Origin: PKWO01 sp036384915
GTDB taxonomy: Bacteria; Pseudomonadota; Gammaproteobacteria; Burkholderiales; Burkholderiaceae_D
Assembly (NCBI GenBank): GCA_036384915.1
Contig: DASVLJ010000008.1
Coordinates: 42,688-106,687, forward strand
Length of the DNA stretch: 64,000 nucleotides
Direction of reading: 5' to 3'
The notes under the pieces are model-generated. The model worked only from the letters and a program-made list of their open reading frames with translations, was not told the origin of the DNA and ran no database searches. A program made the position numbers and the translations under genes. Of the stretch, positions 33,867 to 43,520 are shown piece by piece. Each line of letters begins with the position of its first letter. Position 1 is the stretch's first letter.

Positions 33867-34651
33867 GGGTAGCTGAATGATTTGATCAAGGTGAGATCGC
33901 CGGGTTTGCGCATGGGGACGGTCACCGTCTGGCGTTTTTCCGACAGCGTGCCTTCCTGGGTAATGATGGCGACTTGCGCCGTCGTCACGTCCTCGCGCCC
34001 CGGGCCGTTGCCGTAATAATTGACGTAGACGTGGTACACGCCCGTCATCGGGCTCGGATTGGCATAGATTTCCGGGCCGTAGCCGGTGGTCACGTCGACG
34101 TCGAGCGCGCCGCCATTGGGCGAAGTGCGGTTGCCGTACCACACGTGCTCGCCATCGGGCGAAATGACGTGCAGATCGAGGTCGGTGCCGTCGGTATCCC
34201 ACATCAGCACCACGCGCAATCGCGCCTGCGGCTTGCCGGCATAGGCGTCGTAGAACTGCACGCGGCGGCGCGATTTGCCGTCGGCGCTGCGTACTTCCAC
34301 GCTGTTGGAGCCGGCGCCAAAGGAATAAGGGCGCTCGAAATTGCCGCTTTCATCAAGCGAGAGCGGCATGGCCGCGCCATTGATCACCAGCTTGCCCGGC
34401 GCCCGCCCCTCCTTTTTTTCAGCGCCCTCGATACGGCCCTTGATCAGGGCCTTCTCCGATTGGCCCGCCGCATTGACCGAGGATGCCGGGTAATGCACCT
34501 CCTGCCGGAACCCGGCCGCTTCACCTTCGCTGTTGCGCCAGCCGCCGCGCGGCGCGTCGATGCTGACTTGCGCGCATGCGGGCGAGAAGCAGAGTGCAAG
34601 AACCAGCGCAGCCGTGGCGCGCAACCGCAAGCGGGAAAAGAATTGATCCAT
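33863..34651 (-). CDS. yfaP: DUF2135 exported protein (YfaP-like), copy 1
   Basis: This 262-residue protein has a Sec signal peptide (RATAALVLALCFSPACAQ) and the DUF2135 core LRVVLMWDTDGTDLDLHVIS, GALDVDVTTGYGPEIYAN and GVYHVYVNYYG. It resembles copy 2 throughout the core, so the pair arose by tandem duplication. It stops four bases inside the next ATG (ATGA). It is exported to the periplasm. It follows yfaQ after a short three-base gap, as the fifth gene of the yfa operon. Confidence 0.88.
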   Translation of the reverse strand: MDQFFSRLRLRATAALVLALCFSPACAQVSIDAPRGGWRNSEGEAAGFRQEVHYPASSVNAAGQSEKALIKGRIEGAEKKEGRAPGKLVINGAAMPLSLDESGNFERPYSFGAGSNSVEVRSADGKSRRRVQFYDAYAGKPQARLRVVLMWDTDGTDLDLHVISPDGEHVWYGNRTSPNGGALDVDVTTGYGPEIYANPSPMTGVYHVYVNYYGNGPGREDVTTAQVAIITQEGTLSEKRQTVTVPMRKPGDLTLIKSFSYP

Positions 34652-34654
34652 GCT

Positions 34655-36340
34655 TCAACCCTCTATCAACTGCCGCGCAAGGCGCTCGACATAATCTTCG
34701 TCGCTGCCATGCGGATGGAAACGCAATACCAGGTGTACGTATTCGTGTGCCAGCGTGATCCGTTCGTCGAGACTGCGCCAGCCGCGCGCGTAAATGCGCA
34801 GGCGGCGCTGATCGGAATAGGGGTGGCCTTGCGCCAGCGCACAGATGTTCGGCGTCGCATCGAGCGCCTCGAAACCGGGTTCGCGCTCCAGCCTTGTGTT
34901 CCAGGCGGAGGCGGCATGCGCCAGCCAGGTTTCGGCCGCATCGAGCCGCGTGCATTCGCTGTGCCCGCCCGCGCCGGCGAGCGTGGCCTTCGGGTAGGCC
35001 TGTCCGAGAATGCGCTCGAAGCTCCAGCCGGCATTGGCCTGGCTTTTCGCCGCTTCCCAAGACAGGCGGTTGGCCCCCGCCGCGTTGCGGTGATAGTGCA
35101 CCGGCACGCCGGTCAGGACGATATCGTCGGTGAACCAGGCGACGCCGAGCGCGGCATCGGTAGGCGGGTTTGGGCTGACGCGCTGGGTTTGCGAGGAATC
35201 GGCGATGCGCCAGCAGGCGCCTTCGAAATGCGCGTTTTGCAGCAGATAGCTGCGCGCCGCGACGGCCAGCGCGCGTGCCGCCTGCACGGGCTCGGCGCCA
35301 CCCTCGCGGTCGACCACGCGCGCCACGTAGTCGTTGATTGTCATGCGGCCGGTTATGGCGGGCGGCGCGCCTTCATTGCCGGTCAGCATCAGCTCGCCGC
35401 GAGAATCGATGGTGAGCCAATTGCCGTTGGCGAATTGCAGGCGGTAGCTGCCGTTGAGAGTGCCGGCCTGCACCTGCGCGTCGCCTTTCCACACTGCGCG
35501 CAGCGGGTAGCGCGCAAAAAAATCGACATCGACACAGCTCGCGTCGTCATTGGCATGGCCAGCCTCGCGCCATCTCGGTTCCGGCAGAGCCCTGGCTATC
35601 GGCGCGGACCATGTTGCCAACGCCGTGCGGCTGGAACCGCGCGCGCCGAACCAGAACGGCGTGCCGTCGGCCAGCCAACCGGCAGCGCCGCCGAATGCGC
35701 TGCCGTCGGCGCGATGCCAGGAATACGTTTTATAGCGGATGCCGCTGCCCAATTGCGGCCAGGCTTCGCGGCCATAGCCTTCCATGCCGGTTTGCAGCAA
35801 AGCCGCGCGTGCCTCTTTGCGCGCCTGCGTCGGCATGGCTTGCAGCGCCTCGAGGATGTCGGCCACGCTCGCTTCGGTCTCCGGCCCCAGGTGCGCCATA
35901 TCGAGCAGCCAGGGCGCCTGGCTGTACCGTTTCCACATCGCTGTCCAGCGGGTTGCCGTGATGCCCAGGCGCGCCGGTGCGAAATAAGGAGCGCAGGATT
36001 TGGCCAGCGCCGGGTCGCGCGCGACGCTTTCGCCGGGGTTGCAGCAATAGTGGTCTTCTTCATCCGGCGTGGAAGCGGAACAGGTGTAGGCGCTTTCCTT
36101 TGCACTGGTGTCGACCAGATAGGCGTAGACGAAGATCTTCCACAAGCTGCCCAGGGGAACCTTGCCGGACATCGCAGCCGGTTGAGCCGGTGCGCCATTG
36201 CTCAGGTTCACCTGCTCCACCTTGCCGTCGCGCAGCCATGCCAGCTGCGCGCCCTGCTCCGCACGGGCTTGCGTCATCGCCAGCATTGCCGCGCTCAGCA
36301 GCAACGCCTGCAAGGGCTTAGCGAATCTCGATGCGCGCAC
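34655..36340 (-). CDS. yfaQ: YfaQ-like DUF2300 exported protein
   Basis: The 561-residue protein is best started at GTG 36340, which overlaps the end of yfaS by 23 bases; the longer ATG frame adds a charged stretch that spoils the signal peptide. The signal is RFAKPLQALLLSAAMLAMTQARA. Motifs include GSLWKIFVYAYLVDTSAKE in the N-terminal half and AHEYVHLVLRFHPHG near the end. The HEYVH resembles a metallopeptidase-type HExxH motif, but no activity is known. E. coli YfaQ has about 549 residues, matching the length. Confidence 0.85.
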   Translation of the reverse strand: MRASRFAKPLQALLLSAAMLAMTQARAEQGAQLAWLRDGKVEQVNLSNGAPAQPAAMSGKVPLGSLWKIFVYAYLVDTSAKESAYTCSASTPDEEDHYCCNPGESVARDPALAKSCAPYFAPARLGITATRWTAMWKRYSQAPWLLDMAHLGPETEASVADILEALQAMPTQARKEARAALLQTGMEGYGREAWPQLGSGIRYKTYSWHRADGSAFGGAAGWLADGTPFWFGARGSSRTALATWSAPIARALPEPRWREAGHANDDASCVDVDFFARYPLRAVWKGDAQVQAGTLNGSYRLQFANGNWLTIDSRGELMLTGNEGAPPAITGRMTINDYVARVVDREGGAEPVQAARALAVAARSYLLQNAHFEGACWRIADSSQTQRVSPNPPTDAALGVAWFTDDIVLTGVPVHYHRNAAGANRLSWEAAKSQANAGWSFERILGQAYPKATLAGAGGHSECTRLDAAETWLAHAASAWNTRLEREPGFEALDATPNICALAQGHPYSDQRRLRIYARGWRSLDERITLAHEYVHLVLRFHPHGSDEDYVERLARQLIEG

Positions 36341-39300
36341 GCGCCCTCTCCTCGAACGCTTTCTGCTCGGGTTGATACATGCGGTAATAGCGCGCCGGCG
36401 GCAAGGCAAAGGTACCGGTCTGCGAGGCACGCACGAGATGGCGGATCACCATTTCACCGCTTAGCGAATCGACCGGCACCGCATAGCCGCGCGGCGTCTG
36501 TTCATAGCGCGCTTTCTCGAGCGCCTCGGCCGCCTGCGCGCCGGGGAAGCGCACGGCGATGCCCCAGGTGGTGCGGTCGGCATTGGTGCCCGGCGGCAGC
36601 GGCACTTCGAGTATGCCGAAGCGCAGCGGCGCGCCATCGTGGCGCAGCACCACTTCGTCAAGATAGACTTCGTCGGTCTTCAAGACGGCGTTCGGTTCCA
36701 GCAACTCCAGCGTGTAGCTGTTGATGTCGGCAGCCGCGACCGTAGCGGCAGGTGCCGATCCCGCTTTGGCCTTGGCGGCGTCCTTGGCCGCAGGCTTGTC
36801 TTCGCTCTTCACCAGGCGGTACAGGCGGCGTTCCAGGTGCACCGGCAGGCTGCTGGTTTCCGGTTCGCGGCTTTCATACTGCGCCACGGCGGTCAGGCCG
36901 GCGGCGGGCGCGCTGGCCAGCTTGATGGCGGCCGGCAGTGCCGTGCCGGCCGGCCAGCGGTAGACGCGCTGCCCGGTGGCGGTATCGGCCGCCTGCCACG
37001 GGGCGTCGGGCTCGATCCTGGCGGCGGCGCCGCGCAAGACATTGCCGCCCAGTGCGCGGTAAGTCCAGAGCAGGGTCATGGCGCGGTCGAAGGTCGGATA
37101 CTCGGCGCGCACGTTATCGAGGATGGCGGCGGCGTCCGCGGCGGGGCGGCGGCCGGTCAGCATCAGCAAGGCGTCGGCCAGCGGCAGGTTGGCCTGCTGC
37201 ACGCGCTGTGCCGCCGCATCGAGCGTCGCCTTGGCGTCCGGGCTGACCGTACCCTGGCTTTGCTGGACCACGTAAGCAGTCAGGATGCGCGCCATGGCGG
37301 TCTGCAGATCGTCTTCATCCTGCGCCAGCATCAGGCTATTCATGGCCGACAGGCGCGCGGCCTTGGCTGCAGGATTGGCCGCGATGCGCGTGGTCTCGTC
37401 GAGCAGGCCTTCAGCCAGCGAACGCACGGGCAAGCCCATGTCCTGCATCCAGTACAGCATCAGCGCGCGCTCCCAGGCCGAGCGCTTGATGCCGTCTTTG
37501 CGGTACACCTCGATCAGGCGGTCGAAGTGGCCATCGGGCAGGGTCAGCTTCAAGGCGCGGCTGGCGTGCCAGTCGGCGTAATAAGCGTAGGCCGTCAAGA
37601 GCGGGTCGGCATCGCGCTCGGGCATGCTCCACCAGCCGAAGGTGGCTTCCGGCCCGGCCATTTGCGCCAGGCGGAAACGGTAGCTGTTCAAGCGTTGCGT
37701 CAATTGCGACACCATGCGCTCGTCGCTCGGCAAAGCCGATTGCAGCGCCAGGCTGTAGGGGATCAGGCGGCTCGAAGTCTGCTCGACACAGCCGTAGGGA
37801 TAGTCGATCAGGTCGTCCATCATGCGGTGGAATTCCGCGCTCGCGCCATCGGTGAATTGCAGCCGCACGTTGGCGGCATCGGCCGGCAGCTTCAAGGCGG
37901 TTTCCTTGCCCGTCAGGGCGATGCTTTGCGAGCGCTGGCTTTGCCAATGCAGCGGCACCACCTTGAGCGGCACGGTGAGCGCATCGACGGTCTTGCCGTT
38001 CTGCGTCAGCGCGAGGTCGATATGCGAATCGCCCGCAGCGGCGCTCAAGGGCAGCGGCACGAAGTTGGCGCCCGGCTTGACGGTGAGCGCATCATGCTTC
38101 TTCAGGCCGGCACCGGTGGCGCTCAATTCGAGCTTGGCTTCCTTGTTGCCTTCGTTGAAAATCGCCACGCTGGCAACCGGCGCATCCTGCACGCGCATCC
38201 AGTCCGGGCTGGTCCACTTGACGTAGAAGTCCTTGTCGGAGCGGACGTAAGCCAGGTTCTGTCCCACCTCGCCCGAGACCGACAGGGCGCGTACCGTCAC
38301 GCGCCAGCGTGTCAGCGAATCGGGCATGGTGAATGTCACCTTGGCGTGGCCCGTGGCATCGACTTTCACAGTCGGCTGCCAGAAGGCCGTGTCCTTGTCT
38401 TCGCGGCGCGGGCGTTCCAGCAGCTTGATGGCGCGCTCGTGCGTTTGGCCGCGCGCCGGCAGCGCCAGCTTGCCCGGCGGCTTGGCCAAGTCGTAGCCGA
38501 TGAAGTTCAGGCTGGCCGAGGTGCGTACATTATTGCGTCGCGGGTGATAAAAGAAATCCTGGATGTTCGGTGCGATTTCCGGCTGCAGCACATAAACCAT
38601 TTCATCGACCACGCCGACGGTCAGTATCGTGCCGGGCGCCGGCTTGCCGCCGACCAGGGCGGCGAGGTCGAGCGTGACGGTTTCGCCCGGGGCATAGACT
38701 GTCTTGTCTGCTTGTACGGCGATATCGATGCGCGGCTGCTCGACCTTCAAGCCGAGGTTCTGGAATACGTACTCGCCGCCCTTCACGTAGACCACGGAGA
38801 ACGTGATATTGGGGCCGTAGCTGTCCGCCACCGGAATGTCGACGCGCCATTGCGTGGGCGATAGCCGCTTGGCATTGGCCCAGCCGCTGGCATTGGTCAT
38901 CAGTGCCGTCTTTTCGACGGCGTCGCGCTCGAGCGTGAACAAGGCCTGATCGACCGGTTGCGGGAAGGTAACGAGCGCGCTGGCGGTCTCACCGGGCTTG
39001 TAGCTGGTCTTGTCGAACACCATCTCGATCGATCCCTGCGGCGCACCCACGCCGGCGCCGCTGACATAGTGCGAGGTGCCGCCGACGATATTGCCGGCCG
39101 CATCGCGCAGCGACACGGTATAGGTGCCCGGCTCGGCAAAGGTGATGGCGAACTTGCCGCCAGCGGCGACGGTGCCATTTGCGCGCTTGCGGTTTTCCAG
39201 CCGCACCCAGTCCCAGCTGGCCGGCTGGTTGTTGGCGGCATCCGGCGCGCTGTGGCCGTCGTTAAGCAGACGGTAGCTGAAATCGACCTTCTCGCCCGCG

Positions 39301-40973
39301 CCCGAGAATGCCCGTTCGCTCTTGACCGTATAGGTGCCCGCGCCGCGCTCGACCAGGATCTCCTTGGTGGCGCGCACCTTGTAGGCCGCGCCGTCGGTCG
39401 CCAACACGGTAAGCACGTAGCGGCTCGGCTCCTTGGCCGCCGGCAGCTTGAAGCTGGCCATGCCCTTGCTGTCGGTGGAGAGTTTGGCCGTGCTCAATTG
39501 CAGCGGGAATTGGCCGGCATAGCCGAGGTCGCCCTCGATCATGGTCAGGCGCTGCGCCCGCACCGACAATTCGGCCGTGGCATTGGCCACCGGTTTGCCG
39601 TCGGGATAAACCAGCTGCACCTGGCCTTTCACGTCCTCATTGGTCTTGAAATCGTTCTTGGACGGCAGGATATTGATCTCGAAATGCGGCTTTTGATATT
39701 CCGCGACGCGGAATGCGGCGCCGTAAACGTCGCCCTTGTAGGAAAAACGCAATTCATAGCCGCCGGCCACGGCATTGTCGGGCAATTGGAAGCTCGTGTC
39801 GCCGCCGGTATCGGGCGACATGTGCAAGGTCTGGCCGGCGACCGGGAAACCGCCCGCATCGAATACCTGCAGCTTGATGTCGGCCGCCGCAACCGGCGTC
39901 GATTCGCGTGCGGAATGGAATTCGCGGCCGAGGAACTTGACGAATACCGTCTCGCCGGGGCGGTACATCGGACGGTCCGTGACGGCATACAGCTTGGTGT
40001 TATAAATCTCGCTGTCGTAGTAGTAATTCTCGGCGACGTACACGCCGCCTTGCGCGTCTTCGCCGTACAGCACGGTCTTTTCCGGCGCGGCGCGGTTGAA
40101 CGTGGTCAAGCCGCTCGCGTCGGATTTGCCGCTGGCCAGCACGCCCACGCCGTCGCTCCACACCGTTTGGGCATCGGCAACCGGCGAACCGTTGCGGCGG
40201 TCGGCGGTCCACACCAGCATCTGCTGCGCCGATACCTTGGTCACGGCGATGGTGTCGGAGACGAACACCAGCGTCACGGCGCGATGGTCGCCCACCATGG
40301 CCTCAACCAGATACAGGCCAGGTTCCTTCTTGCCCAGCGGGATCATCACATTGCCTTGCGGCGAGGCGATGAATTCGCTGCTGCTGCCGTCCAGCTTCAC
40401 GCCGGCCGGCGGCTGGATCGGCTTGGCCAGATGCACGGGGTAACGGAAGCTGTCGACCAGCGTGTGCATCTTCAGCGGGCGATATTGCGGGTTCAGCACC
40501 TGCGGCGTTTCCGCCTTCACCAGCGGATGGGTGTGCAGTTCCGGCGCCTGCGCCGTCATGGCCTGGCGCGCATCGGAAGTGAACAAGCCCTGCCAGGCCT
40601 TGCGTGAACCGGTCCACCAATTGTCCCAGGTGCGCGAGATGGCATTGGACAGCCCCGGCCCGACGTAGTCGGCTTCGGTATCGATGCGGTGCAGGTTCTT
40701 TTGCGCCTTGAGGAAATCGAGCGGCTTCTTGACGCGGTAGACATAGACGTCCACGCCGCCGTAGTCCGATACCGGCCCCATGTCCAGCGCTTCGAGCCGC
40801 ACCATGGCCTTGTCGCCGGAACCGTAGGAGGCATCGCTCAAGAGGAAGAACGGCGTGCCGTGGCCGCCGGTGGATACTTCCGGCTGATCCTGGTCCTGTG
40901 CCGACCCATAGAGCGGCGCAAAGAGAAAAGCCAGGAAGGTGCATACCAGGGCGAGGAAACGAGTGGGGGTCAT
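36318..40973 (-). CDS. yfaS: YfaS-like bacterial alpha-2-macroglobulin
   Basis: This 1551-residue periplasmic protein starts at ATG 40973, giving the signal peptide TPTRFLALVCTFLAFLFA; two in-frame ATGs upstream (40985, 40997) are alternatives. It contains MG2 and macroglobulin domains (TDRPMYRPGETVFVKFLGRE) and the alpha-2-macroglobulin core (FWQPTVKVDATGHAKVTFTM, then LTRWRVTVRALS). It keeps the thioester motif CVEQ, with Cys at residue 1062 within YPYGCVEQTSSRL. Such proteins trap attacking proteases through the reactive thioester. It is the central gene of yfaA-T-S-Q-P, and pairing with a dedicated penicillin-binding protein is not seen here. Confidence 0.93.
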   Translation of the reverse strand: MTPTRFLALVCTFLAFLFAPLYGSAQDQDQPEVSTGGHGTPFFLLSDASYGSGDKAMVRLEALDMGPVSDYGGVDVYVYRVKKPLDFLKAQKNLHRIDTEADYVGPGLSNAISRTWDNWWTGSRKAWQGLFTSDARQAMTAQAPELHTHPLVKAETPQVLNPQYRPLKMHTLVDSFRYPVHLAKPIQPPAGVKLDGSSSEFIASPQGNVMIPLGKKEPGLYLVEAMVGDHRAVTLVFVSDTIAVTKVSAQQMLVWTADRRNGSPVADAQTVWSDGVGVLASGKSDASGLTTFNRAAPEKTVLYGEDAQGGVYVAENYYYDSEIYNTKLYAVTDRPMYRPGETVFVKFLGREFHSARESTPVAAADIKLQVFDAGGFPVAGQTLHMSPDTGGDTSFQLPDNAVAGGYELRFSYKGDVYGAAFRVAEYQKPHFEINILPSKNDFKTNEDVKGQVQLVYPDGKPVANATAELSVRAQRLTMIEGDLGYAGQFPLQLSTAKLSTDSKGMASFKLPAAKEPSRYVLTVLATDGAAYKVRATKEILVERGAGTYTVKSERAFSGAGEKVDFSYRLLNDGHSAPDAANNQPASWDWVRLENRKRANGTVAAGGKFAITFAEPGTYTVSLRDAAGNIVGGTSHYVSGAGVGAPQGSIEMVFDKTSYKPGETASALVTFPQPVDQALFTLERDAVEKTALMTNASGWANAKRLSPTQWRVDIPVADSYGPNITFSVVYVKGGEYVFQNLGLKVEQPRIDIAVQADKTVYAPGETVTLDLAALVGGKPAPGTILTVGVVDEMVYVLQPEIAPNIQDFFYHPRRNNVRTSASLNFIGYDLAKPPGKLALPARGQTHERAIKLLERPRREDKDTAFWQPTVKVDATGHAKVTFTMPDSLTRWRVTVRALSVSGEVGQNLAYVRSDKDFYVKWTSPDWMRVQDAPVASVAIFNEGNKEAKLELSATGAGLKKHDALTVKPGANFVPLPLSAAAGDSHIDLALTQNGKTVDALTVPLKVVPLHWQSQRSQSIALTGKETALKLPADAANVRLQFTDGASAEFHRMMDDLIDYPYGCVEQTSSRLIPYSLALQSALPSDERMVSQLTQRLNSYRFRLAQMAGPEATFGWWSMPERDADPLLTAYAYYADWHASRALKLTLPDGHFDRLIEVYRKDGIKRSAWERALMLYWMQDMGLPVRSLAEGLLDETTRIAANPAAKAARLSAMNSLMLAQDEDDLQTAMARILTAYVVQQSQGTVSPDAKATLDAAAQRVQQANLPLADALLMLTGRRPAADAAAILDNVRAEYPTFDRAMTLLWTYRALGGNVLRGAAARIEPDAPWQAADTATGQRVYRWPAGTALPAAIKLASAPAAGLTAVAQYESREPETSSLPVHLERRLYRLVKSEDKPAAKDAAKAKAGSAPAATVAAADINSYTLELLEPNAVLKTDEVYLDEVVLRHDGAPLRFGILEVPLPPGTNADRTTWGIAVRFPGAQAAEALEKARYEQTPRGYAVPVDSLSGEMVIRHLVRASQTGTFALPPARYYRMYQPEQKAFEERARARIEIR

Positions 40974-40993
40974 GCTTGCTCTCATGGGGACGC

Positions 40994-41665
40994 TCATGCG
41001 GTAAGGAAATTCAGGCGGTACAAGCCTGCGAAATTGGGATTGTCTTGCGCCGGATGCCAGCGCGTGTCGTTCCAGTGCAGCAGCGCGCCCAGGCTGACGG
41101 CGCGCAAGCCGTTGTCGGTCGGCGTGACGGTGCCGGTGTGGTAGGCAATGAAGCTGCCCATCCAGATCATCAAGTGCTGCGCGTCGCCCTGGTCGAAGAA
41201 CAGCAAGTCGCCCGGCTGGGCTAGGTTGCAATCCTTGCCGCGGAAGCGGCAATTTCCCTGCACCAGCTCCAGCGCGTCGGCAAAGGCCGAGACCGAACCA
41301 TCGGCCAGGCGCCAGGCATTGCGCAAGGCTTGCTGGGCACGCGTCAACTGCACTTCCGGCGGCACCGCCTGCCCGGCCAGGCCGTTGGCGTGCTTCCATT
41401 TCTCGTCGTGATCGCGCAAGGCTTCCGCCGTGGCGAAGCGCACCAGCCCGGCGCAATCGCGCTGGGTCCAGCGCGGCGTGGGGCCGGCATTGAGCTGGGC
41501 GGAGACGATGCGAACCATCCAGGCGCGGAAGGCGCGCGATTGTACCGGCGTCAGGACTTGCGGTACGTCCGGGGCATCCGTCGCGGCTGAGGCCGAAGCC
41601 GGGCGCGCCAGGCAGGCCAGCGCAAAGACCGCCGCCGTGCCGCCAAGAAAGCTGCGGCGCTTCAT
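40994..41665 (-). CDS. yfaT: YfaT-like DUF1175 exported protein
   Basis: The 223-residue protein starts at ATG 41665, overlapping the yfaA stop by four bases. A twin-arginine-like MKRRSFLGGTAAVFALACL is followed by ASAATD, so export by Tat or Sec is possible. The DUF1175 core has DCAGLVRFATAEALRDHD and GDLLFFDQGDAQHLMIWMG, reminiscent of NlpC/P60-like Cys-His peptidases (DCAGLVRF and HLMIW), although this relation is a guess. It sits directly before yfaS, as in E. coli. Confidence 0.88.
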   Translation of the reverse strand: MKRRSFLGGTAAVFALACLARPASASAATDAPDVPQVLTPVQSRAFRAWMVRIVSAQLNAGPTPRWTQRDCAGLVRFATAEALRDHDEKWKHANGLAGQAVPPEVQLTRAQQALRNAWRLADGSVSAFADALELVQGNCRFRGKDCNLAQPGDLLFFDQGDAQHLMIWMGSFIAYHTGTVTPTDNGLRAVSLGALLHWNDTRWHPAQDNPNFAGLYRLNFLTA

Positions 41666-43281
41666 TTCGCGTCGTCCTTCGCGTGCCACTCCACATGCTG
41701 CCAGCCCGACCCGGCCTTGCCCGGCAATTCCAGCCGGTAGGCCGGATAGGCGGCCAGCGCCTTCATGTGCGGCGGCAGTTTCGCCGCCGCCACGTCGCGC
41801 AGGCTGCTGTCGTCGCCGCCGGACAAGGCGGCAAGCGCTTCCTGCTCGACCATGGGAGAGAGGCGCTGCGGCGTGAACAGGGCGAGCGTGCCGTTATCGG
41901 CCGGCATTTGATCGGCTACGCTCGGGTTGGCGTGCGCCAGCGTGGCCAGCACCAGGTCCACCAGCGCGCCATCGGGCGAAAACGCGACATAGTCGCCGCG
42001 CGCGGCCAGCGCCGCCGGCAAGACCTTGGGGTGCTGGGCCAGCACATCCGCCGCAACCGGCGTGGCGGAGCGCCATTGCAGGATGTCGCCCTTCTCGCTG
42101 ATCGATGCCGGCCCGACCTTGTTGCCCTTGGCGTCGCGCTGGGTGACGGCCCAGTTGGCCAGCGTTTGCAGCGACGCCTTGCGGTCGCCCAGGCCGGACG
42201 CGACCTTCACCACGAACACCGGGGAATACAGCGTCGATTCGCCATACCAGCAAGCCAGCGCCGAGCCGTTCAAGGCGTCGAGCTTGGCGCCGTCGCCGAG
42301 AACGGGCTTGTTCTTGGCTTCGGACACGATCTTTTGCGCGCCGCTCCAGTCGAGCGGCAAGACCACGCAGGCGCTGGGGTTGGCCGGCACGGCTTTCCAT
42401 AGCGCGGCGTCGCCCAGGCCGGTCTTGGGCAAGGCGGCGGAATCGACCCAGACCGAGGTCGACCAGGCGGTGCCGAAATCCATGCGCAAGCCCTTGAAGC
42501 CGGGCATGAAGGCGCTATAGCCCATGCTCAGGGCCGGCGCACCAATGGCGAAGGTGTGCGTGGGCTTGGCTCCGCGCGCGCCGTCGTCGAGCGCGAACTG
42601 GCGCGACAAGGTGCCGTCGTCGGTCAGCCACTGGCCTACGGCATCCTGCGCCCCGGCCACCACCTTGTTGTTCTTGTCAAACAGCATGCCGGGGTCGGAC
42701 AGCACGACGAGTTTGTCGCCCTGCCCGATCAAGAGCAGTGTGCGGCGCGGATTCAGGGTCAGGGCATAGACCTTGGCCTTGCCGCCGGGCGTCTCGATCG
42801 CGCCGGCCTGGCTCAGCTGGCTATCCTGCAAGGCGACTTTGGCCGCTTCCTGCAGCACCTTGGCCAGCGCGTTGCGCCGCACCACGAGCGCGTAATTGCG
42901 CAGCGCGCCCTTGCCGTCGCGCCAAAAGGCCAGCTCGGCGGGCTCGTTGAATACGCTGACGAGCAGCTTGTCGCTCCAGTCGAGCTCGTGCTCATAGGCG
43001 ATGCGCTTCAAGGCCCCGTTCATGCCCAGCCGGTCTTCGCCCTGTTCGTAGTAATAGACCAGGTCTTCGGTCAGCACGTCGTGCGCGATCGGCACCTTGA
43101 GAAAATCGCGCGGCAGTTGCGACAGGCTGGCGGTGCGGATCAAGGCGTCGGGGTGGCCGAGATCGACCATCAGCCGCGAACCCCCATAGCGGTAATGCTT
43201 CCCGCCTATCACCAGACCGTAGCCCACCGCACCGACGGTGAGGATGCCGACCAATCCGGCAATGAACCAGCTTTGACGCAT
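41662..43281 (-). CDS. yfaA: YfaA-like DUF2138 membrane-anchored protein
   Basis: The 539-residue protein starts at ATG 43281 behind AAGGAG; upstream in-frame codons are non-coding. A single N-terminal membrane anchor (WFIAGLVGILTVGAVGYGLVI) is followed by a periplasmic DUF2138 domain. E. coli YfaA is of similar length. It is the first gene of the yfa operon, and a promoter must lie in 43282-43520, which also serves the divergent kinase gene. Function is unknown beyond genetic association with the alpha-2-macroglobulin. Confidence 0.88.
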   Translation of the reverse strand: MRQSWFIAGLVGILTVGAVGYGLVIGGKHYRYGGSRLMVDLGHPDALIRTASLSQLPRDFLKVPIAHDVLTEDLVYYYEQGEDRLGMNGALKRIAYEHELDWSDKLLVSVFNEPAELAFWRDGKGALRNYALVVRRNALAKVLQEAAKVALQDSQLSQAGAIETPGGKAKVYALTLNPRRTLLLIGQGDKLVVLSDPGMLFDKNNKVVAGAQDAVGQWLTDDGTLSRQFALDDGARGAKPTHTFAIGAPALSMGYSAFMPGFKGLRMDFGTAWSTSVWVDSAALPKTGLGDAALWKAVPANPSACVVLPLDWSGAQKIVSEAKNKPVLGDGAKLDALNGSALACWYGESTLYSPVFVVKVASGLGDRKASLQTLANWAVTQRDAKGNKVGPASISEKGDILQWRSATPVAADVLAQHPKVLPAALAARGDYVAFSPDGALVDLVLATLAHANPSVADQMPADNGTLALFTPQRLSPMVEQEALAALSGGDDSSLRDVAAAKLPPHMKALAAYPAYRLELPGKAGSGWQHVEWHAKDDAK

Positions 43282-43520
43282 GCTGAACTCCTTATTAGTG
43301 ATTTTGAAACATGGCACAAATGCTACGTGCGGAACCTGCTCTTGGCAATACTCAGGCGGGGTATCTTTGGTAGGCATTTCTTCACAACGTGAATATTTCA
43401 CACGGCGCGGGAAGAAACAGGACGGGTTTGTGAGCGTTTCTTCCTCACATCGCCGGCTTTTTTGAAAATCGCGGGCGCGTACCGTCAGCGTGGTATCGTA
43501 GTGAAAACCTGCAGCCCAAG

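Noticed and set aside
33974..36724. Open frame of more than 900 codons antisense to yfaP, yfaQ and the end of yfaS
   Set aside because: Low-complexity, Arg/Ala/His-rich composition with no family motifs; the opposite strand carries the recognised yfa genes.
36639..38864. 741-codon open frame antisense to yfaS
   Set aside because: It is opposite the macroglobulin core including the CVEQ motif and is rich in Gln, Arg and His with no domain.
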